Made by a program: the position numbers and the translations under genes. A stretch of DNA of 41,249 nucleotides from CAVTBT01 sp963733065. Its GTDB lineage: Bacteria > Actinomycetota > Thermoleophilia > Gaiellales > Gaiellaceae. Below, one piece after another: positions 25,013 to 33,260 of this stretch (position 1 is the first letter of the stretch; the number at the start of each line of letters is the position of its first letter). The stretch spans positions 1 through 41,249 of the forward strand of contig CAVTBT010000008.1 in NCBI GenBank assembly GCA_963733065.1. The letters are read 5' to 3'. The notes below the pieces were generated by a model, which was given only the letters and a program-made list of their open reading frames with translations, was not told the DNA's origin and made no database searches.

Positions 25013-25995
25013 CGCGCGCCGCGCCGGCCGACGATTCGATCTCGTGCGTCAACGCGGTCTTCGAGCAGCCGTGGTGGCTGGACGCGGTGGCGCCCGGTCG
25101 ATGGGGAGAGGCGATCGTGCGCCGCGGCGACGAGATCGTCGCCCGACTGCCGTACACGTACCGGCGGGAGCTGGGGCTCGAGGCGATCGTCCAGCCGCCA
25201 CTGACTCAGGTGCTCGGTCCCTGGCTGGCCCCGACGGACGGGAAGTACGCGCGCAGACTCGAGACGGAGAAGAAGCTGCTCGGCGAGCTCGTGGACGAGC
25301 TACCGCCGGTCGACCTGTTCCGGCAGAGCTTCTCGCACACGCTCACGAACTGGCTGCCCTTCTACTGGGCGGGCTTCGAGGCGACCGTCCGCTACACGTA
25401 CCGCATCGATGACCTCACCGACCTCGACGCCGTCCGCGCCGAGTTCCAGGAACAGGTTCGCCGCGGGATCAAGAAGGCCGAGGGCGCGCTGGAAGTGGTC
25501 GACGACTTCCCGCTGGACGAGCTGCTGCGGCTGAACGCGGAGACGTTCGCGCGCCAGGGCCTCGAGCCTCCCTACTCGGATGCGCTCGTGCGGAGGCTGG
25601 ATGCCGCGTGCTCGGCCCGGTCGGCCCGGCGGATCCTCGGCGCGGTCGACGTCGACGGGAGAACCCACGCCGCGCTGTACGTCGTCTGGGACGAGCGGAC
25701 GCTGTACCCGATCATCAATGCGCGCGACCCCGAGCTGCAGGCGTTCGGCTCGAACACGCTGCTCTACTGGGAGGCGATCCGGCTGGCGTCAGAGGTCTCG
25801 GAGGCGTTCGACTTCGAGGGGTCGATGATCGAGCCGATCGAGCACTTCGTGCGGGCGTTCGGCGGCAGGCAGACCCCGTACCTCTCGATCTCGAAGATCG
25901 GTCTCAAGGCGAAGCCTGCGCTCGCTGTCCGCTCGGGTCTCCAGGCGCTTCGCGGCCTCGGCGAGCGAGCGCGTGCCGGGCGAGCCCGGCGCTGA
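24976..25995 (+). CDS. FemAB-like GNAT acyltransferase
   Basis: 339 residues. AEFQEQVRRGIKKAEGALEVV is the signature of the BioF2-like/FemAB GNAT group, with TLYPIINARDPELQAFGSNTLLYWEAI and FDFEGSMIEPIEHFVRAFGG in the second half. Such enzymes transfer acyl or aminoacyl groups to cell-wall or exopolysaccharide precursors. The ATG at 24976 has GGGGAGGAG six bases upstream and lies inside the end of the ProDH-like gene. Its last 92 bp overlap the opposing GT2 gene. I infer modification of the polysaccharide built by the facing operon. Confidence 0.8.
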   Translation: MAKHQTDDVALLTRAAPADDSISCVNAVFEQPWWLDAVAPGRWGEAIVRRGDEIVARLPYTYRRELGLEAIVQPPLTQVLGPWLAPTDGKYARRLETEKKLLGELVDELPPVDLFRQSFSHTLTNWLPFYWAGFEATVRYTYRIDDLTDLDAVRAEFQEQVRRGIKKAEGALEVVDDFPLDELLRLNAETFARQGLEPPYSDALVRRLDAACSARSARRILGAVDVDGRTHAALYVVWDERTLYPIINARDPELQAFGSNTLLYWEAIRLASEVSEAFDFEGSMIEPIEHFVRAFGGRQTPYLSISKIGLKAKPALAVRSGLQALRGLGERARAGRARR

Positions 25996-26908
25996 GCCCC
26001 GCCCCCCAGGACAGGTGCATCGTGGCGAGCACGACCGGCAGCCGCCAGCCTCCCCGCACTCGCAACGACTCTGCGATGAGCGTCGAGGCGTAGAGCCCGA
26101 CGGCGGCGCGCGCCGGACGCGCGAGCGGCGAGGGGAACGCGGCTGCCACGATGGCCGCGGCCAGCGCGGGTGGCACCAGCTGGCGAGGCCGAACCGAGCC
26201 GGGCGCGCCGGCCAGCATCGCCCCCTTCCACCGGCCGTAGCGGAGGTACTGCGCCGCGATCTCGCCGAGCGACTCCCGCGGGCGGTAGACGGACCGGATC
26301 TCCGGGTCGAAGACGACGCGTCCGCCACCGCGCCGCAGGCGATGATTCAGATCGAAGTCCTCGTTGGCGAGCAGCCCTTCGTCCCAGCCGCCTGCCCGCC
26401 TCAGCGTCTCGGCCCAGAAGCAGCCGAGCGGAACCGTGTCGACATCCCGACGCTCGTCGCCGGGCCGAGGAGACCGCCAGATCCGTGCGTTGCCGACGCC
26501 GAACCGCGACGCGAGCGCCAGCGCCAGCGCCTGCCCCCAGCGACCCTCCGCACGCACCGTGCGCCAGCCCCCGACATTGGCCGCGCCGTCCTCGTTCTCG
26601 AGCGTGCGCACGCAGGCCGCGAGGTACGTCTCGGGCATCTCCGCATGGGCGTCGAACCGGACGATCACCTCCCCGCGCGCGGCCGCCAGCGCGCGGTTGA
26701 GGGCCGCAGGGATCGTGCGCTGTTCGTTGTCCAGCACCGTCGCGCCGGCGCGGCGCGCGAGGTCGGCCGTCGCGTCGCTGGAACGACCGTCGACGACGAG
26801 CACCTCGAGCCCGTCGTCGAACCGCTGCCGCACGATCGAGCGCACGCAGGCCTCGATGTGCGCGGCTTCGTCGCGCGCGGGGACGATCACCGTCACTCTG
26901 GGCGCCAC
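25904..26908 (-). CDS. Family 2 glycosyltransferase (ExoA-like)
   Basis: 334 residues: GT-A fold with TVIVPARDEAAHIEAC, VVDGRSSDATADLA, the metal-binding D-x-H/D site (FDAH, Asp86/His88), LGCFWAETLRRAGGWDE and the ANEDFDLNHRLRR base region. Hydrophobic stretches in the C-terminal 100 residues (LVPPALAAAIVAAAF, LPVVLATMHLSWGAG) suggest membrane attachment. It adds a sugar to a lipid-linked chain on the cytoplasmic face; the sugar is unknown. Start GTG 26908; last gene of the operon, overlapping the convergent FemAB-like gene by 92 bp. Confidence 0.87.
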   Translation of the reverse strand: MAPRVTVIVPARDEAAHIEACVRSIVRQRFDDGLEVLVVDGRSSDATADLARRAGATVLDNEQRTIPAALNRALAAARGEVIVRFDAHAEMPETYLAACVRTLENEDGAANVGGWRTVRAEGRWGQALALALASRFGVGNARIWRSPRPGDERRDVDTVPLGCFWAETLRRAGGWDEGLLANEDFDLNHRLRRGGGRVVFDPEIRSVYRPRESLGEIAAQYLRYGRWKGAMLAGAPGSVRPRQLVPPALAAAIVAAAFPSPLARPARAAVGLYASTLIAESLRVRGGWRLPVVLATMHLSWGAGLSAGLARHALARRGREAPGDPSGQRAQASP

Positions 26909-26920
26909 GGGCCAGCCCGC

Positions 26921-28036
26921 CTAGTGGGCGCCCGATGCCGGAAGGGGATACACGGGCACCGCGCTCTCCGGCGCGCCGCGCAGGTACCAGCGGTAATGCG
27001 GCCCGAGACCGACGAGACGTGCCCAGACGGAGTCGGCGAACTGACGCGACAGTGCGAGACCGCCGCGGCCGGCGATCGTGCTCACCGACACGGTCGAGCC
27101 TCGTGACACCTGGACGGGCGGGATTGGCTCGACGACGAAGCCGGATCCGGCCAGGCGCGACGACGCCCGGCGATCGCCGTCGACGGAGAGGACGACCTCC
27201 GCGGCGCCGCCTCGCGCAAACGCGCCGAGATGCGTGATCGTCCAGTCGCGCGCGACCTTCGGGTAGACCATCGTCACCCGGCCGGACACGGGTGTGGACC
27301 AGTAGTAGAACTGGCCGTCGAAGTGCCCGTCGGCGTACTGCTGGACATAGGTCGGGATGAACGCGCGCCCGCCGTTCGCCCCGTACGGCGCGCCCGGCAA
27401 GCGCCACGTCGTCCCTGCGTCCGCGGAGTAGCCGACGAGCTCGCGCGGGTCGAGTCCGTAGAACGCGTCCCGCGCCGACGCCCGTCGCTCGTTGCGGGCG
27501 TTCGCACCCAACAGCCCGTCCTGTGCGTGCAGGAAGTTGGTCGAGAAGTAGTCGCGGCGCGGGTTCGCCGCGTCGTTCCGGATGACCGTCGCGAGCTCCT
27601 GCCCGGCCCGGACGGACAGGTGGAGCGGCAGTGCCACCGAGCCGCCCCACTGACGGCGGCCCGGGGACAGGCGAGCCTTCGCCAGCACGACCGACGTGCG
27701 CGGCCGGCCGTCGGCGCCGACCGGGTGGGTCGTCGCGACGAGGATCCCGGTCGACCCGCCGCCATACCCTCGGCCCCGAACCTTGACCCGGACATGCAGC
27801 GCCTCGACCCGGCCGGTGCGCCGCGCGACCCAGCGTATGACCACCCGCTCGCCGTGAGTGCGGAGCGCGATGTTGGCGGCTTCGTCGCCGGCGGCGAAGA
27901 GCGGCGCGACGTGGCGTGGCGCCGCAGCCGGACGCTGCGCCCCCGGTGCGGCGTCCAGGCGCCAGGCCGAGAGCACCGCGACTCCGACCAGCGCGCCGAC
28001 AACAGCCGCAAGGCGCGTGCCCGGGCCGGGCGTCAT
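26921..28036 (-). CDS. Secreted or anchored protein in the polysaccharide operon, function unknown
   Basis: 371 residues. N-terminal signal anchor (RLAAVVGALVGVAVLSAW), then an all-beta-looking exported part rich in Gly, Arg, Trp and Tyr: YFSTNFLHAQDGLLGAN, AFIPTYVQQYADGHFDGQFYYW, ARDWTITHLGAFARGG and WARLVGLGPHYRWYL. Regular strand patterns resemble carbohydrate-binding sandwich domains, but I cannot name a family. The ATG at 28036 overlaps the flippase stop by 4 nt (ATGA). By position it may bind, process or anchor the exported polymer; inference only. Confidence 0.78.
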   Translation of the reverse strand: MTPGPGTRLAAVVGALVGVAVLSAWRLDAAPGAQRPAAAPRHVAPLFAAGDEAANIALRTHGERVVIRWVARRTGRVEALHVRVKVRGRGYGGGSTGILVATTHPVGADGRPRTSVVLAKARLSPGRRQWGGSVALPLHLSVRAGQELATVIRNDAANPRRDYFSTNFLHAQDGLLGANARNERRASARDAFYGLDPRELVGYSADAGTTWRLPGAPYGANGGRAFIPTYVQQYADGHFDGQFYYWSTPVSGRVTMVYPKVARDWTITHLGAFARGGAAEVVLSVDGDRRASSRLAGSGFVVEPIPPVQVSRGSTVSVSTIAGRGGLALSRQFADSVWARLVGLGPHYRWYLRGAPESAVPVYPLPASGAH

Positions 28037-29358
28037 GCTCCCTCCGCAGCCGCGGTCGGCCGTCGGCGCCCGAGACGCGCGAGCAGCGTCCGCGCCAGCG
28101 CGTGGTAGTCGCGAACCTCCGCCGGGCCCGGCACGAGCGAGCTCGGACGGCGGCCGCCGAGGCGGGAGAACGAGCGCGCGAGGTGCGCCGTCCCGGCGCA
28201 GCTGCCGATTGAGGTCGCCACGGCGGCCCCGGCGGCGCCGAACGCGGGGACGAGCACGGCCATGCTCGCGAACGTCGTGCCGAGCATCACCGTCGACGCG
28301 ACCGTCATCACCTCCGGCCTCACCACCTGGACGCTGAAGAACGCGGTGAGCGCGAGGAACGCGCCGTAGGCGACGACGCTCGGCACGAGCAGCGCCAGGA
28401 GCAATGGAACGTCGCCGTACCCGGGCCCGATGAGCGGCGGGAGGAGCACAAGCGAGGCGGGCACCACCAGCGCCGAGCCGGCCGCTCCGAGCAGGATCGA
28501 GTGCCTGGCTGCCTTGGCGGTGAGGTCGGCCGACGCCTCGCATCCGCGCCGCCCGATCCCGGGCAGGACGCTGGTGTACACCGCCCGGGAGCCGACCTTG
28601 AGCAGCTCGGCGCCCGCCACCGCCACGGAGTAGACGCCGACCGTTGCGGTCGTCGTCAGCGCGGCGAGGAAGAGGAGGGCGAGCTGCACGTTCAGCAGGA
28701 GCACGGTGTTCGTCGGGACGAAGCGCAACCCGAGGCCGACGCAGCGCAGGAACGGCCGGATGCTCGCCGCCGGGCGTGCGGGACGGCCGGAGAGCGAGAT
28801 CAGGTGCACGGCGAAGATCGGCAGGAGCGCCACGAACGACGCCGCCCAGGCCACCATGGCGGCCTCGATCCCGGCGCCGAGGGCGATCGCCACGGACAGG
28901 AAGACGAGGGGCGCGAGCACCCGGCCGACGATGACCGCGTGGAAGGCGACCACATGTCCCATTGCCTGGTACAGGCCCTGCACGTACGTGAGCCACAGCA
29001 GCGCCGGCGTGATCGCGGCCGGCAGAGCCACGACCCACCACCGGTCGCCGAACAGCGGCGAGATGGCGATGGCGAGCGAGCCCACGATCACACCGCCGAC
29101 ACCGGCGATCACGACGGCGTCGGTCACGAGCTCGTCGAGGGGCCGCCGTCTCTTCGCGACGTCGACGCCGAGCGCCGACCAGACCGATCCGAGCGGCACG
29201 ATGCAGAGCGTCGCGGCGAGCGACGCGAGCGCATAGAGGCCTCTCCCTTCGGGCCCGAGGAACCGCGCCGTCACGAGGATGAGGAGTGCCTGCGCGGCGA
29301 TCTCCGCTCCACGGAGGGCAAGCGACTGCGCTCCACGTGCGGCGAGCGTGTGTCTCAT
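28033..29358 (-). CDS. Wzx-type polysaccharide flippase (MOP superfamily)
   Basis: 441 residues with about 12-14 hydrophobic helices; the N-terminus AARGAQSLALRGAEIAAQALLILVTARFLGPEGRGLYALAS is the typical Wzx/MATE-like opening. It would move undecaprenyl-linked repeat units across the cytoplasmic membrane. ATGA overlaps at both ends couple it to the GT4 gene before and the secreted protein gene after. Motifs do not reveal the substrate. Confidence 0.9.
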   Translation of the reverse strand: MRHTLAARGAQSLALRGAEIAAQALLILVTARFLGPEGRGLYALASLAATLCIVPLGSVWSALGVDVAKRRRPLDELVTDAVVIAGVGGVIVGSLAIAISPLFGDRWWVVALPAAITPALLWLTYVQGLYQAMGHVVAFHAVIVGRVLAPLVFLSVAIALGAGIEAAMVAWAASFVALLPIFAVHLISLSGRPARPAASIRPFLRCVGLGLRFVPTNTVLLLNVQLALLFLAALTTTATVGVYSVAVAGAELLKVGSRAVYTSVLPGIGRRGCEASADLTAKAARHSILLGAAGSALVVPASLVLLPPLIGPGYGDVPLLLALLVPSVVAYGAFLALTAFFSVQVVRPEVMTVASTVMLGTTFASMAVLVPAFGAAGAAVATSIGSCAGTAHLARSFSRLGGRRPSSLVPGPAEVRDYHALARTLLARLGRRRPTAAAEGA

Positions 29359-30494
29359 CGCGCCCTCAGCAGATCCTCGTAGAGCCCGACGAGCGCGCCG
29401 GCCTCGTGCTCCCAGTTGATGCGCGACCGAACGAGGCGGCGGCCGTTCTCGCCGAGCCGACGGCCGACGTCCGGCGCCAGGATGAGCTCCTCGAGCGCGG
29501 CCGCGTAGGCGTCGACGTCGCCTGGTGGGGTCAGCCTGCCCACCTCCTCGCCACGGAGGAGGTCGGCGAAGGCGGGAAGCTCGCTGGCCACAAACGGCAC
29601 GCCCCAGGCCATGTACTCGAACAGGCGGATCGGCAGGGCCACGAGGTAGTGCGCATCGCCGGGGTAGGGCGCGAACGCGACGGCGCTCTGCGCGGCAAGC
29701 GCGCGGATCTCCTCGAACGGCCGGTCGTGGAGCAGGACGACGTCGTCACGGACGCCGTGCGCGCGGAGCCGCTCCTCGAGCAGCGCCTCGTCCGGAGGAT
29801 GCAGGTGGCGCGCGGCCACGACCCAGCGCGCAGGTCGGCCGAGGCGCTCCCGCAGCTTGCCTGCCGTCTCGGCGAGGAGATGCAGCTGCGGAGGCGGCAG
29901 GCTCCCTCCCACGAGGACGTCGTATGCGAAGGGCTCGCCGCGGCCGTCGCCGTCGAGCAGCGCGCTCGGCGGGAAGTTGCGGACGAGGAGGGTGCGAGCA
30001 CCCGCCGCACGGAACTTCTCCTCCGTCGCGGGCACCGCCGTCGTCACGGCGTCGAGCCGTGCGCCGAGGCGCGGCTCGAGCGCGCGAACGGCCTTCGCGA
30101 CCGGCCGCCGGACGACGGCCGGGAGCCAGTCCTTGATCTGGACGTACAGGTCGTACTGCTCGTTGCTGTCGTAGAGGACGACAAGGTCGCGCCGCAGCCT
30201 GCGCGCCAGGACGGCCCACGGCAGCAAGTCGAGGCAGACGACCACGAGCGCCTCGGGCCGCAGGCGGAGCGCCCTGCCGACGGTGAGCGGGCCGCTCAGC
30301 ATCCGCGTGAGGCGGTGCCGGCGACGCGGCAGATAGTGCACGGGCACGACGTCTCGGTGCCCGCCGCCGAGATCGGGCTGCGCCATGGTGTGCACGTCGT
30401 ATCCGGCCGCGGCGAGCGCAGCGCCAAACCGGAGGTGGTGGCGCGGGTGGTGCGCGGCATGGCTGCTCTGGAGCAGCACGATCCGGGCGCTCAC
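29355..30494 (-). CDS. Family 4 glycosyltransferase (GT-B)
   Basis: 379 residues in a two-domain GT-B layout. N-terminal IVLLQSSHAAHHPRHHLRFGAALAAAGYDV; C-terminal donor domain with VLVGGSLPPPQLHLLAE, VVLLHDRPFEEIRALAAQSAVAFAPY and the sugar-nucleotide site RLFEYMAWGVPFVASELPAFADLL. It would extend the lipid-linked repeat unit in the cytoplasm. Start GTG 30494 overlaps the preceding stop by 4 nt (GTGA). Confidence 0.9.
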   Translation of the reverse strand: MSARIVLLQSSHAAHHPRHHLRFGAALAAAGYDVHTMAQPDLGGGHRDVVPVHYLPRRRHRLTRMLSGPLTVGRALRLRPEALVVVCLDLLPWAVLARRLRRDLVVLYDSNEQYDLYVQIKDWLPAVVRRPVAKAVRALEPRLGARLDAVTTAVPATEEKFRAAGARTLLVRNFPPSALLDGDGRGEPFAYDVLVGGSLPPPQLHLLAETAGKLRERLGRPARWVVAARHLHPPDEALLEERLRAHGVRDDVVLLHDRPFEEIRALAAQSAVAFAPYPGDAHYLVALPIRLFEYMAWGVPFVASELPAFADLLRGEEVGRLTPPGDVDAYAAALEELILAPDVGRRLGENGRRLVRSRINWEHEAGALVGLYEDLLRAR

Positions 30495-31912
30495 GACGAG
30501 CCTCGAGCGGCGGAGACGACGTCCCGGTACAGGCGCCGGCTGCGCGCGGTCATAACGGCGTCGTTGTGCCAGAGCAGCACGAACGTGCCGCCGAGCACTC
30601 GGCACGCCTGTCCCAGAGCTCGCGCCATGTCGACGGTGCGGTCGTCCCCGAGCCGTTCGTACCGCGTGGCGGAGACGTCCATCAGCGTCAGCGGCAGCTC
30701 GACGAGCGGCAGCTCGCGCCCTCGGTCCAGGTCGAACACGGCGTACGGATGGCAGCTCCCCGTCCGGAACCCGGGCTTCTCTGCGTAGTAGACCGAGCTG
30801 TCGACGTCGAGGCCTGCGTCGCTCCAGGCCCGCCAGGTGAGCGGGTTTCGCCAGCGCAGGAAGTGCTGCCGCCCGCGCCAGGCCTCCTGCTCGACGCCGA
30901 GCGCTCCGACCTCGCGCCGCAGGGTCTCGAACTCCTGTGCGAGGCCGTCGGGATCGTCGTAGGAGTCGTAGCTGGCGTGGAATCCGATCTCGTGCCCCCG
31001 GCGCGCGATGCGCCGCAGCAGTCTCCGGATCCACGGATCGGTCAAGCGGTACCGCCCGTCGAGGGCCGCCGTGCCGCCGGCGAGGAACGTGAACGTCCCG
31101 CGCAGGCCGGCTTCCTCGGCGACGGTCATGAGCGCGTTGAACGTGTCGCCGGGGTCGCCGCGGAAGTCTCCACGGCGGCCTCGAAGCCAGCCGGTGAGCC
31201 GACGGCGGGCGAGCTCCGGCGAGCGCCGCGCGACGACGTCGGCCGCTGCGCTCCGCGCCACCTCTCGCGCACCCCGCCCTAGCGTCACCAGCGGCCAGTC
31301 GACGTCGTGCGTGAGCCAGACGTCGGCCTGCCGGCGGAGGTTCGGCAGCCGCGGCCAGACCGACCGCAATGCGGCTCCGAGCACCTCGGCGTACTCGTTC
31401 GCGATCGGCCGGTGGAGGAACCCGGCCCGCGCGGCGAGGGAAGCGGCGGCGGGGAAACGGCCATGCTCGTCCACCACGCGGTCGGAGACGCGTTCCTCGT
31501 AGCGCGTGAGCGAGAAGAACGAGCTCCCGAAGACGTCGACGTGCAGCCTCGCGTCGCCCGTCCCGTTACGTTCGACGAGCGCACGTCCAGCTCCGTCGCC
31601 GTACAGGATCGGCAGGCGCTCCTCCACGAGCGCAGCCCCGGGCAGCTCACTCCCCACCTGTCGGTACTCGACGGGTTCGCGCGGGAGCGACGAGGGATGG
31701 AGCCACTCCGACGGGGACGTGGCGAAGAGCCCGTCCTCGACGATGAGGCGCTCGGTCTGGCCGGGGATCCGGATCGAGGCACGGTCGGTCGCCGACCGGT
31801 GCAGCACCGGCTCGTAGCCGAGGAACGTGCCCACGAGCACCCTCGCGGCGTACGCCCGCTCGGCCGGGTACGTCGGCGGCAGCTCGATCTCGATGAGCGG
31901 GCGCGCCGTCAT
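30491..31912 (-). CDS. Polysaccharide deacetylase-like protein
   Basis: 473 residues. About 190 N-terminal residues of unknown fold precede a NodB-like barrel: WLTHDVDWP (201-206) stands where TFDDG-type Asp residues sit, GTFTFLAGG follows, then RRGHEIGFHASYDSYDD with His312 and late VLLWHNDAV. THDVD and HxSYxS forms are known from surface-polysaccharide clusters. It may deacetylate N-acetyl sugars of the polymer; the changed metal motifs leave activity uncertain. No signal peptide, so it may act on lipid-linked precursors inside. Start ATG 31912 overlaps the upstream stop by 4 nt. Confidence 0.83.
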   Translation of the reverse strand: MTARPLIEIELPPTYPAERAYAARVLVGTFLGYEPVLHRSATDRASIRIPGQTERLIVEDGLFATSPSEWLHPSSLPREPVEYRQVGSELPGAALVEERLPILYGDGAGRALVERNGTGDARLHVDVFGSSFFSLTRYEERVSDRVVDEHGRFPAAASLAARAGFLHRPIANEYAEVLGAALRSVWPRLPNLRRQADVWLTHDVDWPLVTLGRGAREVARSAAADVVARRSPELARRRLTGWLRGRRGDFRGDPGDTFNALMTVAEEAGLRGTFTFLAGGTAALDGRYRLTDPWIRRLLRRIARRGHEIGFHASYDSYDDPDGLAQEFETLRREVGALGVEQEAWRGRQHFLRWRNPLTWRAWSDAGLDVDSSVYYAEKPGFRTGSCHPYAVFDLDRGRELPLVELPLTLMDVSATRYERLGDDRTVDMARALGQACRVLGGTFVLLWHNDAVMTARSRRLYRDVVSAARGSS

Positions 31913-33249
31913 CGCCTCAACTGCGTGACCGCGAGTGCGAGCCCGCATGCGAACCAGAGCGTTCGGTTGCCGTTCAGGTCGAAACTCGAGAACGCGACCG
32001 TCAAGGGGAGGACGAGCAGGCTCCCGGCGCCGACGACCTCGCGGCGGAAGGGTCGGTGGCGCGCGGCGCGCCAGAGCGCGAGGCCGATGCAGGCGAGCAG
32101 GCCGATGAGCGCGGCGAGCCCCGGCAGGCCGAGTTCGCTCGCGACCTCGAGCACCAGGTTGTGAGGCCACTCGTAACCCGTCAGCGCCTCGTAGCCCCCC
32201 GTTCCGGCGCCCAGTGGATGGCTGGCGAAGATGTCGACGGCGGCGTCCGCCACGGCCGAGCGGTCGGCGCCGCCCGAGTCGAGCCCGCCACCGCTGCGGA
32301 CGTCACGGATCGTGACGAGGTAGCGATCCTTGACCGCCGGACTGCTCGTCGCCCACGCCGCCGGCACGAGGGCTGCCAGGACACCGACGAGCGCGAGAGC
32401 CGCCAACCGGTCGCGCCCGCCGGCCCGCACCAGGCAGACGAGAGCCACGGCGCACGCGAGCAGGGTTCCGACGAGAGCGCTCCGACCTCCCGCCGACACG
32501 AGCTTGAGGAGCAGGTAGGCAGCGGGAGCGAGCCAGGCGAGCCGCACCCAGCCTTTGGAAGCCGGCCAGAGGTAGGCGACGATCGAGACGACGCCCAGCC
32601 CCAGCAGGAGGCCGACCTGGATCTGGTTGTCGGCACCGGGGAGCACGAGGACACTCTCGGACCGCTCCGGCTCCTCGGCCGTGAGGCCGACGACGACACC
32701 GACGGCCACGATGAGCCCGAGCAGCCGATACAGGCTCGCCGGCGTCCGCACGATTGCGAGCGGGGCGAGGAACGCGAGGGCCGAGAACGTCTGGAACGCG
32801 AGCGCCTTGTCCAGGCCCCCCTCGGGATCCGGCGAGGCCAGCACGCCGAGCAGCAGGAGCACGATGAGCGCGAGGAAGAACACGGCCGCCACGGGAATCG
32901 AGACGGGCTCCCCACGCCCTCGCCACAGCGAGACGCACACGGCGATCACGAGTGCTGCGGCGGCGAGCACGGTCAGATCGACGGCGAATCCGGCGCCGAC
33001 GAGAGCGCCGGTCACCTGGTTGCCGATCTCGGTTCCCTTCAGTGATCCGACGACGACGAAGAACACGAGCACGAGCTCCGGCAGTCGGTGCGCCGCAACC
33101 GCGAACAGCACGCCGAGCACAACAGCCGCGAGCAGCGCAGGCCGGGCCACCAGCGCGAGCACGGCTGCCCCGCCGAAGAGATAGACCACCCAGACCAGGC
33201 CGAACTCGGCCTTGGCGCTTGCGTACTCCTCGGCTGCCGCGTATCGCAT
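31909..33249 (-). CDS. O-antigen polymerase/ligase-like membrane protein (Wzy/WaaL family)
   Basis: 446 residues, about 11-12 membrane helices. The conserved loop region (AGGRSALVGTLLACAV, then a long external loop with DRYLVTIRDVRSGGG and FASHPLGAGTGGYEALTGYEWPHNLVLEVASELGLPGL) matches the Wzy_C/O-antigen ligase pattern of polymerases and ligases. With Wzx and Wzz genes in the same operon, a Wzy-type polymerase role is most likely. Start ATG 33249, 11 bp after the Wzz stop. Confidence 0.88.
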   Translation of the reverse strand: MRYAAAEEYASAKAEFGLVWVVYLFGGAAVLALVARPALLAAVVLGVLFAVAAHRLPELVLVFFVVVGSLKGTEIGNQVTGALVGAGFAVDLTVLAAAALVIAVCVSLWRGRGEPVSIPVAAVFFLALIVLLLLGVLASPDPEGGLDKALAFQTFSALAFLAPLAIVRTPASLYRLLGLIVAVGVVVGLTAEEPERSESVLVLPGADNQIQVGLLLGLGVVSIVAYLWPASKGWVRLAWLAPAAYLLLKLVSAGGRSALVGTLLACAVALVCLVRAGGRDRLAALALVGVLAALVPAAWATSSPAVKDRYLVTIRDVRSGGGLDSGGADRSAVADAAVDIFASHPLGAGTGGYEALTGYEWPHNLVLEVASELGLPGLAALIGLLACIGLALWRAARHRPFRREVVGAGSLLVLPLTVAFSSFDLNGNRTLWFACGLALAVTQLRR

Positions 33250-33260
33250 CGCGCCGCTGC

